DNA of 64,000 nucleotides from NCBI GenBank assembly GCA_963082975.1, contig OY720345.1, positions 32,062,611-32,126,610 on the forward strand, given 5' to 3'. The first letter of the stretch is position 1. Each line of letters begins with the position of its first letter. The position numbers and the translations under genes were made by a program. Below, in pieces: positions 12,656 through 25,600 of this stretch. Source of the stretch: Labia minor (taxonomy: Eukaryota; Arthropoda; Insecta; Dermaptera; Spongiphoridae). The notes under the pieces were generated by a model that worked only from the letters and a program-made list of their open reading frames with translations, ran no database searches and was not told where the DNA came from.

Positions 12656-13045
12656 TATTAGTCAGAGGGCGGGTGTTAATTTCGCGTGTGGATTATAAAA
12701 AAAAAAATGGTCGTTGGATGATATTCCTAACGATGGACATCCTTATTAGCGAAGGCCCCTTTGCAAAAGCCACGAGCCCCTGTACCTATCGAGAAGCTGG
12801 CTATTGTGAGATGAATGGAACGTGGAGTATAGGAGAAGCGTGGGGGGTGGGGGGGGGATCGCGAGGTGTCGGCGATGGCCAAGCCCACCGCTTTTAGTCG
12901 TTCGCCGTCGGCTGCTCCCGTCATTACGGCTGTCATTCCATTCATTTGCCATTCACATGGCTCGGCTACTCTCATCTTAACATCAATTTCATCGCGAGGA
13001 GGGCACATACACTCTTTACACCAGAATCCAGCCATCATTATTTAG
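12656..13045 (-). other. GC-rich unique island with a 103-codon minus ORF
   Basis: A sharp GC-rich block in AT-rich spacer, not repeated elsewhere in the window. On the minus strand 13038-12727 reads MMAGFWCKECMCPPRDEIDV, then KMRVAEPCEW, a Pro-rich stretch and ends KDVHR. On the plus strand a 56-codon ORF starts at 12875 and TTTAG/GTATTG resembles a donor at 13045. It may be a CpG-type promoter/first exon, a small gene or foreign DNA. No homology recognised. Confidence 0.3.
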
Positions 13046-14526
13046 GTATTGTCACAATTAATTGAATTAATGAAAAAGGATGGCATCATATTAGACATTT
13101 AAAGAAAAAATTCCACCAGTTAGAGATACAAATTCAAACACTTCAATGTTTTTATTTCATATTCTTTGCCTATAACCTGCTTTGTTTTATATATTCTAAG
13201 AATAGATATATTAATTATTCATTTCACTTACATTAACATATTCTAAATATACAAAGCTTATTTTTTTTCTTCTTCCCTATTAAATTTCAAGTAAATTTTT
13301 CTTATTTATTTTTCATTTAAACTTGCATAATTATACATTAGATTAGCGTATAATATTGTCATTAATATATAACAGTAGAAATTTATAAACGAACATTTTC
13401 ACCCACATTACTTATTTATTATTTATTTAAACCTCTACCTTTAATGAATATTATATATAAATCATTGTTATATATATATTAAAATATTATTTTCTTTTTA
13501 AAACATAAATATTCATATTTAATATATATATATATATATTCCATTATAAATTAAAACTCATTAATTCAAGCATTACTTATTTATAAATATAAATAAATTT
13601 AAAATTTTATAATTTTTTTTAAGAAGTAAAGTAAATATTTATATTTAATTTTGTAACATAGAATATATGCATAGATATGCATATTATATATTTTTTTTTT
13701 TTTATTTATTTATTTTATTTCCCTATGATATAAAAACCTACTGATTTATTCGTTTGATAAAATATTATGTTCTTTTTAAATTATTTTATTTAATTTATAT
13801 TATTAATGTTATATATATTAAAACGTAAAATCTAATTGATTATTCTATTTATTTTTATTAATTTATGTAGATATACCTCTACAAAATGAAAAATTATTTT
13901 TAATTTATAATTAATTTATTAGATTATTCTTTACACACTTACTATAAAAATATTTGTAATCAATTATTATTTATTATTAAAAGTTTTTAGAGTTATAATA
14001 TATTTCTAAAAAAAATCTAAAAATTAATTTATACCATTAATTCATCAGTTAACAGTAATAGACAATTGCACAAGGAAACATAAAATCCCTCCTTTCTTTA
14101 TTTAATTCATTTAATATTATAATTATATATTATATACGAATAGAAGTAGAAAAGTCAATTATTTATTTATTTACTAATAAAATGATTTGCTAATCTAGTC
14201 TATTATTCAATAAAATTAACAATAAACAAATTTGAATAGTATTATTATTTTTATTACTTGTTTTTCAAAATATGATAAAGGTTTCTAAAAAGAAATGAAA
14301 TGATTAATATTTTATATTTTGAAAATAATTTATCAACATATTAAAATCGACTGATTGTTTTTTTTTGTCTGGATTCAAAAGAAGCGTTGACTCAAATATG
14401 TGAATAGGAAACCATATATCAAACTTTCTCTTTTTATAGAGCCAAACTCAATGCATATTTTAATCCTTCAGTGCCCTTTCACTCTTCCAATGTTTTTTTT
14501 TTCTTTTTTGAATTTTTATATCCAAG
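13046..14526. other. AT-rich spacer
   Basis: Long low-complexity AT-rich DNA with no coding, repeat-family or structural signal beyond short microsatellites. Confidence 0.4.
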
Positions 14527-14588
14527 GCCAACAAACGAGTTCAACTCAAAACGCCTCTGGATCTGATCATCTAAGCAATTCATTCCAG
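14527..14588 (+). CDS. Candidate alternative gene A exon
   Basis: A 62-nt open block after TATCCAAG and before GTTCAT. Entered in phase 1 (as offered by the 3583 donor) it reads GQQTSSTQNASGSDHLSNSFQ minus its last residue and leaves in phase 0. The weak donor CCAG/GTTCAT is also used at the end of gene B's pore exon (43708), which makes it credible. It could replace the 5860 exon and lead to the 22231 exon. It has no homology I recognise; the support is phase, splice signals and coding-like composition. Confidence 0.4.
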
Positions 14589-14937
14589 GTTCATGGTCGG
14601 ATCTCTTTGATAAATAATATAATTATAGATATTATTATAATTGAAATAAAGAAAAAATGGATTGTGATTTTTTTTCAATATCAATACTTTTAATGGAATA
14701 ATATCATAAGTGATCTTATATGAAGAAAAGTCCATAGATTGAGAAAATTATTATTAATTTTTTTTTCTTTTTTTCTTTAAAAGAGTATCGTATATTTTTA
14801 TACATCAAATTCATAATTAAGAGAAAGATTTTTTTTATTAAATTCAAATTAAAAAAGCAACCTTGCATATATTTAATTACACAGAGAAGGGAGAAAGATA
14901 TTTACATCCTATATATTTTGAATAGATATGGTATAAA

Positions 14938-15468
14938 TACGAGGGCAGGTTAATAAGTCCGTGACTTTTTGAATTTCCCGTCTCTTAAATGAAATGGCAA
15001 CACTGCTCCTGACAGCAGGCAAATATCAGCTGACTCCTGTAGAAATTTGAACCAGCTGGTTCTTTTAGTTTTTGTTTGACATCAATTAATAGCAAACTCC
15101 CTCGTGATTGGAGAAGAAAATAGAAAAAAATGAATTTCCATAAAAATCCATGAATTCGGATACGAATTACTCTCTCATCCGCCCTATTCTCAGGATTTAG
15201 TACCTAGTGACTATTTCTTGTTTCCAAACCTGAAGAAATGGCTCGGCGGAAAGAGATTTGATTCCAACGATGAAATCATCTCACAAACAAATACCTATTT
15301 TAATGTCCTCTACAAATCTTATTTTTTCGAAGGAATAAAAAAGTGCGAGAAACGTTGGACGAAGTTTATACAGCTCAAAGGAGACTATATTGAAAACTAA
15401 AATAATTTTTTATCCAAAAACCTGTGTTTCATTCAAAAAGTCATTAGACTTATTGACTTGCCCTCGTA
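14938..15468 (+). mobile_element. Mariner-1, common-deletion copy
   Basis: TIRs CGAGGGCAGGTTAATAAGTC and GACTTATTGACTTGCCCTCG, flanked by TA. The 5' UTR joins directly to the C-terminal transposase third: [40 protein letters not shown] to KGDYIEN (stop 15400). [12 protein letters not shown] carries the third Asp; the first two catalytic Asp are deleted. Non-autonomous. Confidence 0.85.
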
Positions 15469-16439
15469 AATACCATATTGTTAACATATCTTTATTTGGA
15501 TAATAAAAATTATTTAAATTCAATTTGGCGTTTTTTAAAGGATTTATTTAATGAATTAATAAAAAACAAACTAAGTTAGTTACATTATGAAAATATTTAT
15601 TAAAAAGTCCTATTCCAATTTGTTTATATTATTATATACGTTATATAAATTTAATAGATATATACCAAATTTGCAAAAATTGCTTCATACCTAAATATAT
15701 AAAACGACCTTTACTAAATATTTCTCTTTAATATTTTATTATAAAAATATCGTAATATTTAATTTAACTATGATTTTGAAATTTTTTAATGAATAAGCTT
15801 ACCTATATATAGAATTTCTATTACTCTCTAATTAATTAAAAAAAAAATAAAGAATTATATTATTCCTTGCAAACATTATTAAAATATTATTTGAATATGT
15901 TAAAAACACTCCAATATATCTAAATAATTATTAAATTTATATATAATATACAAAAATATAATGTTAGGACTTTCTTGAATTTTATAAAGTTGTATGCCGG
16001 AAGTTGTTTTTGGAGATTAGGGCACTGGAAACGGAAATTTTACGCACCGATTATTATTATTATTATCTTTCAGGTGTTTTGGAATACAATTCTATTACAT
16101 ACTGAATAAGGAGGGAAGTTCAATTTAAATATGTAAAATTATGTGTTTCTTTGATATCAAATCATTTTTATAAATTATGTGCATAATGTAAAATTATATT
16201 ATATTTAATGAATCCTCATTGTAATTATTCATGTGACATCTATTTAACATTGACATTTTTATAAAATATAATAAGATAATAATAATAATAATTAAACTTT
16301 AAATTACTTACATATCACATATAAACAATGTTTTTCTGTTTGAATTATAGATATTATTTTGATGAAATGGTAAAAAATCAAAACAAATGACGCTTGCCTG
16401 TCATTGGTAACAAATGTTAGGTTATATAGCAAAATAATT
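15469..16439. other. AT-rich spacer
   Basis: No supported feature. 16000-16060 is slightly GC-richer (TATGCCGGAAGTTG) but unassigned. Confidence 0.4.
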
Positions 16440-17693
16440 TTTACCGACCGACGATAATAAGGGAGGTATTGTTTTCACACCAAATTTCACATGTGGAGAT
16501 TTTTTACATATCTCCACGAATCATGCATTTTCTTAACAGAAATAAGTTGACCTGTGGCCAGGTCCGAACCGACCGACGGTTTGAAGTAAATTAATTTCCA
16601 GCTACAGAAACAATTTCAAATAATTTTAATATATCTATTAATGTAATAAAAAACAGATATGGATACATAGATAATAAATATAAACATTTTTAATTTTATT
16701 TTATTTATAATATATATGCAAGACCAGGCTGTGACGTCATGAATGGCTGGATGACGTCATATAATTTTAAATCAAGAAAAAACTAATAAATATGATTTTT
16801 CCCGAGGATAAAACCAATACAAAGTGCATGAGAGATTCGTGGTGATATATAAAAAATCTCCTCATGTGAAATTTGGTGTGAAAATAACCCTTCCCTTCCT
16901 ATCGTCGATCGCTAATACTACCACTTCCGGTTTCCAGATTTGCACCAAAAGTTGATCAATTCATCCCACTGATGCATTAAGTAAATATACCAAATTTCAT
17001 CAAAATCGGTTGAGCCGTTCAGGCTGTACACATCTAAACGTACGGACAGACGGACAGACGGACGGAAGGACGGACGGACAGACATCATACTAAAAATACT
17101 TTTTTCTGTTAAGAAAATGCATGATTCGTGGAGATATGTAAAAATCTCCACATGTGAAATTTGGTGTGAAAAAAAGTGTTTTTAGCATGATGTCTGTCTG
17201 TCCGTCCGTCCGTATAGATGTGTACAGCCTGAACGGCTAAACCGATTTTGATGAAATTTAGTATATTTACTCAATGCATCAGTGGGATGAATTGATCAAC
17301 TTTTGGTGCAAATCCGGAAACCGGAAGTGGTAGTATTAGCGATCGACGATAGGAAGGGAAGGGTTATTTTCACACCAAATTTCACATGAGGAGATTTTTT
17401 ATATATCACCACGAATCTCTCATGCACTTTGTATTGGTTTTATACTCGAGAAAAATCATCTTTATTAGTTTTTTCTTAATTAAAATTATATGACGTCATC
17501 CAGCCATTCATGACGTCACAGCCTTACATATATATTATACATAAAATAAAATTAAAATATTTATGTTATATCCATATCTGTTTTTTATTACATTAATAGA
17601 TATATTAAAATTATTTGAAATTGTTTCTGTAGCTGGAAATTAATTTATTTCAAACCGTCGGTCGGTTCAGACCTGGCCACAGGTCAACTTATT
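16440..17693. mobile_element. Nested HINE-A cluster: inverted copy inside a plus copy
   Basis: A plus copy (16440-16541) breaks after TTCTTAACAGAAA, a minus copy runs 16542 to about 17170 (TAAGTTGACCTGTGGCCAGG to AAATTTGGTGTGAAA), then the plus copy resumes at AAGTGTTTTTAGCATGATG and ends at 17693. The inner copy lacks roughly its first 35 bp. The two long inverted halves can form a hairpin of several hundred bp. Paired TGACGTCA sites occur in both (16732/16752 and 17491/17511). Confidence 0.8.
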
Positions 17694-17950
17694 CTTTAAA
17701 CATTTAAGTTTATAAATAATAAATTCCTTTAGTTTAAACTCAGTCTAAAGTAGAAGAGTGATTTTATTTAATTTTTTGGGTTTTAAAAATAATTTCTTTT
17801 ATTTCTGATAAAAGAGAAATTCAAACAAATGAGTAAATTCATGGGGAATTTGATAAATAATGTTTAATACAAATTAGACAAATTCATTATTTGTACGGCC
17901 ATCAGGATCAAAGCTCATTATTAATCATCTCTCATTATCTGTTGATATAT

Positions 17951-18431
17951 ACGAGGGTCATTCAATAATTAAAGAGACAAATGACTTGCTCAAAAACGGT
18001 TTATTTGATTCTTACAAAATTCAGGGTATTTTAATCATAATCACCCCCACAATTATGCACTTGTCCCATATATCTTGCAACTTCCTAAGCTGACCTGTGA
18101 TAGGCTTCAATAATTAGGTTAAGAGGTCTTACCTCATCCTGCCTACAGTCCAGACCTCGTCCTATTTTTATCTGTTTGGACCACTCAAAGACGTCCTATG
18201 TAGAAAATGATTTGCTAATAATGACGAAGTTAAAAAAGCAGTTCAAAAATGGCTTCTGGGCAAATCGAAAGAATTCTTCCCAAAGGTAATTAAGAATCTG
18301 CAAGAAAGATGGGTCATGTCCGTATCTTTGGGGGATGATTATGTTAAAAAATAGCCTAAATTTTGTAAGAATCAAATAAATCGTTTTAAATCTATAGTCA
18401 TTTGCCTCTGTACTTATTGAATGCCCCTCGT
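17951..18431 (+). mobile_element. Mariner-2 relic, short
   Basis: TIRs ACGAGGGTCATTCAATAATT and ATTGAATGCCCCTCG plus inner AAACGGTTTATTTGATTC / GAATCAAATAAATCG. The interior keeps [10 protein letters not shown] and, in other frames, the C-terminal transposase tail, so it is frame-broken. N-terminal two thirds absent. Confidence 0.75.
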
Positions 18432-19191
18432 TTGTGTGTATATATACTAACTATTCCAATATCCATCAGCACTCTTCTTACCTTGGCAAGGAGCTCCAGA
18501 CCTTGTATTCTCTTCAGCATTAATATTTAATCGAATCTCTTAACTATCATCATATTTAAAATTAAAACTTTTACAGGATAGAGTTACAAAATAAATATAC
18601 AAATATATTATCTCGATTATATATTAATATTAACACTGAACGGGTAAAGGGGAGGAGCCTCTTGTTTAGATGCGAAAATTGCCGAAGATATATATATATA
18701 TATACAGATAAAGATATAGGTATATGTAAAATTTATAAACTTTGTTTTGTTCGATCAGGTTCAGTAATGCCATTCTACAACCCACCTATAATTGAAAAAA
18801 TGTTTATATGAAACAGCGCATATTAGTTAAGTTAAAGTGAGTTTATATAAAAACCAATAAAAATTAGAAACTTAATAAGAAAATTAGACTTGTTCACGTG
18901 AACAAAGTAATTTAATATTTTTCTCTAATTAATGAAATTAATTCTTTAATACGCCTCTGCCTGATTTACTTGTCAATTATTATTTAATGCTTATTTATAA
19001 ATCAACATCCATGAACATTATTTATTAGCCAATCAAAGTTATTCATAGTAGTTTAGGATTTACTTTAATTTAAATATATAACAGCCTTCTAAATAAATGA
19101 ACAAGATTTCTAAACATAAAATGAATTATATCAATCTGAAATTCAATATTTTCAAATAGATATTTATTCTATTTAATCATGTACGTGTATG
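18432..19191. other. AT-rich spacer
   Basis: No supported feature; a GC-richer patch near 18460-18530 is unassigned. Confidence 0.35.
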
Positions 19192-19912
19192 AAGACAGGT
19201 CAATAAGTCCGTGACTTTTTGATTGAAATAGTTTTTTGGATAAAAAATTATTTTATTTTTCAACTTTTTTTACACTTCGTCCAAAGATTCTCCAAAATTT
19301 TTATTCCTTCGAAAAAATAAGATTTGTCGAGGACATTAAAATAGGTATTTGTTTGTGAGATGATTTCATCGTTGGAATCAAATCTCTTTCCGACGAGCCA
19401 TTTCTTCAGGTTTGGAAACAAGAAATAGTCACTCGATACTAAATCCTGAGAATAGGGCGGATGAGAGAGTAATTCGTATCCAAATTCATGGATTTTTATG
19501 GAAATTCACTTTTTTCTATTTTCTTCTCCAATTACGAGGGAGTTTGCTATTAATTGATGTAAAACAAAAACTAAAAGAACCAGCTGGTTCAAATTTCATA
19601 GGAGTCAGCTGATAGTTGCCTACTGATAGGAGCAGTGTTCCCATCTCATTTAACACGTTCCCGCCGCTATGAATGAATGGTCTCATCAAAGACAAATTAT
19701 GGAGCTGACGGGAACATTTTGAAAACACCAAATCAGGACATTTTACCTTTTTTTTAAAACCAAATTGAAAAAAATTTTGGAAAAAATTCGGAAATGTCCT
19801 AAATATTTCTTACAAATGGAGGACAGTCTCCCTAAAAGAGACGGTTGGTCACCTTAGTGGTAAGAGGCTGGAAATTCAAATATTCAAGGACTTATTGACC
19901 TGTGCCCTCGTA
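19192..19912 (-). mobile_element. Mariner-1 copy with inserted fragment
   Basis: TIRs ACAGGTCAATAAGTCCGTGA and GACTTATTGACCTG. It has the same deletion junction as the 14938 copy (TTTTATGGAAATTCAC on this strand). About 215 bp at 19652-19868 are foreign and resemble an end of another DNA element (GGACAGTCTCCCT, GACGGTTGGTCACC). Confidence 0.75.
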
Positions 19913-20085
19913 TAAATTAATTTTTTACCAATCTAATATACGCGTGCATCGGAATAATATATTTTATATATCGTATTATCTAATTATCTAAATTCATATT
20001 AGTTTATTAACATAAATTGTATATCTCATAGTTTATATGACGTTTAAATTTAAGTGAAAAATCGATCTGTGAATCCTTCCTTTTC

Positions 20086-20573
20086 GTTTCATGCAGAAAG
20101 AGAACTATGTAGATATTCGTAAATATAGGGGAAGGTAATAATATGGAACATGTTGATGTTATTGGCTTTCGGTCAAAGGAATTTAGTTTTAGAGAGTCTT
20201 AAAAATTACATATTTATATATTTTATTAAATTATATTATATATATGACCTTTTAAAAATAATATATTTATTTAATTGATATTCTTTAAAATTAAGAGATA
20301 TTAAAATCTTATTTCTACTAAAAGATTAATATCACTCACATTAAAATTGAAATAATAAATTAATTCAATTAGTTTAAATTAGTAGCCAAAGAAAGGGAGA
20401 AAAAATATATATATATTATAAATTTAAAATTAAAATGAGAGTGCCAATCGTTAAATTATAATATATTAAAAAAATAAGAATTGAGGTATGCTACGATATT
20501 ATAAATTATAACATCAACATGTCCCATATTATTACCTTCCACTATATTTCTGTTTTCTTTCTGCATGAAGCGA
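20086..20573. mobile_element. TIR element, about 490 bp
   Basis: Long imperfect inverted ends: TTTCATGCAGAAAGAGAAC...GGAAGGTAATAATATGG and ACATGTTGATGTTAT at the left, matched in reverse at 20505-20573. No coding capacity; a MITE-like element of unknown superfamily. Confidence 0.6.
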
Positions 20574-20900
20574 TCTTTCATTTTATAATAATTAAAAAAT
20601 ATCTATTATATACAAGATAAAAAAATGAGCTTTCTATATCATTGAAAAGAGTGAATATTGAGTTAATTAACTCAATTAATGAAGTAAAAAAAAACAAAAA
20701 GGTATAATACAACAAAATTATTTAATCATTAAATTTAAATATTTAATTGATTATTAAAATATTATATAAAATTTATTTAACTTAATATATTCATTCATGT
20801 GTACATATTAATTAATTAATAATATTATATCGTTCCTCTATTCAAGTCAAATTTAATTTAATATTTACAATTTTCATAATTTATTTTTCAATATATATTT

Positions 20901-22148
20901 GAGCCGTTTATTTTGAAGGTGGCCTAACTCCGATTTTCATTTTTCTGACGGTGATAATGGTTACATGTACAACTTCATGTTGTTTATCCATGAAGTATTT
21001 CAGGTATATATTCCAAGAAATTACGATAAATTTTTGCACATAAGTTTTCAGAATTAATTCAATAACTAAACCGTGTAGTTTAAAAATACCACCGGAACAT
21101 CATGATTTCTTCAAATTCTTTTCACACTTGTAAAATGTAAATAAATGCAATAAATTTATAAATGTAATAAATTTATGTTCGTAATTTTGAATGTTCTGTA
21201 ATTAAATAAGCTGGAGTGTCTCCATTCGACTATCTAGCAATTTAAATTGGATTAAATAAAACATATATTATATTTAAATTAAATTTAATTAATTCAATTA
21301 TAAATTAAAATTAATAAATAATATTTATTAAACCAGCGCGTCTTTGGCTCTTTGTTGATGGCACCACGTCACATGCTGGCGCGTGATTTACAATTTTAAA
21401 AAATTAATTTCGGTACTTTCAGCGATTCAATCAAACTGAAATTCTATATATAGCTGTTTTATACAATTTTTAATCATGTGAAAAACTATCAAACATATAT
21501 TTTTATTTAGTCAGTTTAGAGGAAAAAAATGAAAACGTGTTAGGTAATGGTCCTCCTTCGAATGAACTCGATTTCTCAAAAGTTGATAGAAAACTAAGAA
21601 TTTTGAATAATGCCCAAGTACCAATTTTCATTATTCTAACTCAAACCGTTTTTGCGTAATCTTGTCTACACACATACACACACACTGACACACAGAGACA
21701 TTTTTCTCAACCTTAGTAAAAATGACTCAGGGTCCTTCAATACGTATAAAAACATCAAAATCTGGCGAGATAGTAAAAATAATTTGAATCACATAAATTA
21801 TATTTCCTAAGTGTTTTAAATATATGTAAAATAAACTCAGTATTCTTTTTTTCCAATTTGAATCATCTTAAATTATGTTGCATGGACTTGGGCACCTTTA
21901 AATTTTAAAATGAATCTGATTGTTAATTTTGAAAGTGGCCTAAATCAATTCTTGATAAGAAAACGCAATTCATTTAATATTTGCTCCTATTTTAATAGGA
22001 ACTATAAATTTAACACCCTTAGATTTACTATAGCAGTATGACTTATTAGGATCCTATACGTATATTTTTAAATTCATTGAAACGCAAACCCTTAAATATC
22101 TTGATTTTAAGATAAATGGAGTTAGGTCACTTTCAAAATAAACGGCTC
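20901..22148. mobile_element. TIR element with internal HINE-B insertion
   Basis: GAGCCGTTTATTTTGAAGGT at 20901 matches in reverse TTTCAAAATAAACGGCTC ending at 22148; the arms extend about 45 bp with few mismatches. Flanking octamers ATATATTT and ATTTATTT differ at one base, so an 8-bp target duplication is possible. A HINE-B copy (21211-21780) sits inside, dating the HINE-B insertion as later. Confidence 0.7.
21211..21780 (+). mobile_element. HINE-B repeat, copy 2
   Basis: CTGGAGTGTCTCCATTCGAC start, CCAGCGCG and GGCGCGTG internal pair, ACACACACTGACACAC core, ends GGCGAGATAGTAAAAAT. Inside the 20901-22148 element. Confidence 0.75.
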
Positions 22149-22230
22149 ATTTATTTTTAAGTTAAAATCACTCAAAAAAATAAAAAAAAAAAGATTGTAT
22201 TTTATTTTTATATTTTTGTTATTTTTTCAG

Positions 22231-22416
22231 ATGTCTCATGGTTGGTGTGCTTTAAGTGGCAGCGTATGCTGCACCCTCCACAGAAACTCCAATATTCAAA
22301 GTGTTTCCTCAACCGATATTGGAATTTTTAAGGGGTTCCGTTTAGTGTATGTTTTCCATGAACAACAAACCCTGTGTTCATTAATTCATCCAAAGTACAA
22401 AAGACATTATCCATAA
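22231..22416 (+). CDS. Candidate alternative gene A terminal exon, or gene B leader
   Basis: A strong pyrimidine tract and TTTTTTCAG acceptor at 22230 precede 61 open codons (MSHGWCALSGSVCCTLHRNS onward, ending KYKRHYP) and TAA at 22414-22416. Its phase-0 entry matches the exit of the 14527 exon. AATAAA motifs lie at 22566-22575, just before gene B's ATG at 22588. Alternatively this is a 5' UTR exon of gene B holding an upstream ORF. No homology recognised. Confidence 0.4.
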   Translation: MSHGWCALSGSVCCTLHRNSNIQSVSSTDIGIFKGFRLVYVFHEQQTLCSLIHPKYKRHYP

Positions 22417-22587
22417 ACAAAATAATTATTATTTTATTTTTTTTCTCCAATTAAGACTGATATTACTTGATTATTATTTTGTTTTAAAAGATAGCTTCAA
22501 GCAGAGAGATCATTTAGTTTATAAAAATATATATAAAATACTTTATGTGTGTGCTTTTTATATAAAATAAATAAAATTTCTAAAAAA

Positions 22588-22638
22588 ATGACTGAAGAGG
22601 ATCCTAAGTCGTCCGTAACTGAACATGATGACGGAGAG
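22588..22638 (+). CDS. Gene B first coding exon (N-terminus 1)
   Basis: ATG in an AAAAAAATG context encodes [17 protein letters not shown], acidic and polar, ending phase 0 before GTAGGC. The N-tail of Kir channels is poorly conserved, so the call rests on phase agreement with the next two exons and coding-like composition. The real transcription start is not identified. Confidence 0.7.
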
Positions 22639-25600
22639 GTAGGCAACCTAATTTACATTTTCAAACAAAGGAATGATTATTTTCTATTCTATTTATAATA
22701 TATATAAATATATAAATATATTTAAATAAAATTAATTATTTAAAATCTTTTTATAATTTAAAATAAAAAACAAACAAAACAAATATATATTTATTTTTAT
22801 ATTATAATAAAGGTGTTACTTATTCTTTACGAAATAGATAATCTTTTTATAAAAATGTCTTTGTTTTTTCTTAATTAATTTTATTTGTATTCCCTTTTCC
22901 TTGAAAAATTTCGTATACATTTTTTTCGTTATTTAATAAAAATAGAAAAAAAATTCAATATTTAGTTATATTAGTTATTTTAATTTCCAGTTCTTAAATT
23001 AATATTTATAAAAAAAAATAATTCATTTATCTATTTTTACACTAGGTTGATAGTAAGGGAGGTATTGTTTTCACATCAAATTTTACATGTGGAGATTTTT
23101 ACATATCATTATGCATTTTCTTAACAGAAAAAAGTATTTTTAGCATAATGTCTGTCCGTCCGTCCGCCCGCTGTGTGACCGTATAGATGTGTACAGCTTG
23201 AACGGCTCAACGGATTTTGATGAAATTTGGTGGATTTGCTTAATGCATCAGTTTGATGAATTGAGCAACTTTTGGTGTATATACGGAAACCGGAAGTGGT
23301 AGTATTACCAATCGACGATAGTAAGGGAAGGGTTATTTTCACACCAAATTTCACATGAGGAGATTTTTTACATATCTACACAAATCATGCACTTTGTATT
23401 GGTTTTATCCACGGAAACATCATCTTCATTAGTTTTTTCTTAATTTAAAATTATATGACGTCACAGTCAGCGTATACTTATATATGATAAATAAAATAAA
23501 ATTAAATATATTTATGTTGTATCAATATCTGTTTTTATTGCATTAATAGATATATTAAAATTATTTGATTGTTTCTATAACTAGAAATTAATTTATTTCA
23601 AAACCGTCGGTCGGTTCTGCGCGTGGCCACAGGTCAACTTATTTTAGTTTATAAGGATATTTAAAAGAAAACTTATGAAAAAGAGTAATAAGTTGAAAAA
23701 TATTAGTTTTTTTTGCCCTAAAACTTTATAAATTAATTTATTATATCTTATTGATTTTTCAATATTTTTTTATAATTAAAATTGAATTATAAACTTTAGT
23801 TATTCATATATATTTGACATATATATATATATATAGATAGATAGATAGATAGATATTATATAAAAGTTAAATAATTTAAAAATATATTCTGCTTCTGCCT
23901 TATAATTAGAAAGTAATAATTACAAAATATAGGTATATTTATTAATAACAAAAAATATGTCATATTTTATTTTACAAAAACAAATGGGACTAATCAGGTA
24001 AGTAAATTTATCTATTTATAATTAGCCATTATCAATTCATAATTTCAATGGATTATGAAATTATTAAAAATACACATTTTCCTCAATAACTCTTCTAAAT
24101 AATTAAAATAAAAATTTAAAATCATTTATATTAAAATTTTTCTTGAACCACTTAATTAATCAGGAAATCAAAAATACAAACAATTTATAATCGTGTATAA
24201 AAAATAAATAAATTCCCATTTCAAGTATATACTCGGATCAATTACGCAAAAAAAAACATTTCTCAATCCAGGCTAGAAATATTAGGATATACGTTCATAT
24301 TTAAAGGTAACTATGGTTTGAGGATTTTCCCTCGAATGGTTTTCATGAGCATTTTCAATTAATAATATTTTTATTCACTGAATACAAAATTTTTATTATT
24401 GAAAGAGAAAGAATAAAATAACTTCAAAAGTATATACATACATTTAAATAAACTATTCTGTGCTTTTTATTTTCATTCTTTCATACCAGAAGTCAACATA
24501 CGATAATAACAATTTTAATTGATTCAGTCCATTTAATTAGATACTTTTCTACCATAACATTCCTCTGATTCCCATTCACCTCCTAATAATAATAATAATA
24601 ATCAAAGTTGATAAAAGATTCCAATCACATGTTTTACAAAACATATTTATAAATTATCTTGCAGTTCTTTTTTAATTTTTCTTCAGAGAAAATTAAATGA
24701 ATTGTTCATTTATTTATTTATTTTTATAAACAATTATATATCAACCATCTTTTCAAATTTTAGATTGTAGACATTTTTAATTTTATAAGCCTTACTGTGC
24801 CCATTGAATAATAATCTAATTAATTATAAAATTAGTTATTTTTGAAATTAAGATTTTAATTAAAATATATTCTCCAAAAAATAATATGACTTCATATTAC
24901 TTGTTACAATTTGAATTTTCACTATTAATAAATAATTTATTAAAATAATATATTTCTAGGATTATTAATTTCTTATGTTGATTTCTTAAGTTTTTCAATT
25001 TATTTTCTGTCCTTAATGAATGAGAATTCTAAAAATTGTGCCTTAGTGAATATGACTTACGGGCCTTCAAAACTTTATTAATTTCAGTATCAATTTCATG
25101 TAGGTATATATTAATTTTATAATAGTAAAGAAAAACAATCGTTTTTTTATAGAAAATTTCTTTTTCTTTTTTCTTTTGTTTTTAAATGATCTTTTCTTTT
25201 TAACAGATTGAAGATAATCTTTCCTCCCTCGCTAGTGGAGGTATTAGCGGAGATAAACGCATTCATCAAGATTCCCCTTTGCTACCTAGAACAAGTTCCC
25301 AGGTAATTTATTCAGACTTTATGTCCACCATACTTAAATAGAAAATTATATTTATTTATAAGAAAATATAATTGATTATCAATTGAACAAATGTTAAAAT
25401 AACAATAGCAAAGGCATTGGATACTTTGAGTCCTTTAATTTTCTAAATAAACCATGTTTGAATAAAAAAATTATAGTCTCTTGATTTTTGACATTATATA
25501 CTTATTTATTTTATTTCAAAACCATTTTTTTATTTACAATGATAAAATTTAATTAATCAATGAATTAAATTAATTAATTTGGTGAATTGATTATCGTAAA

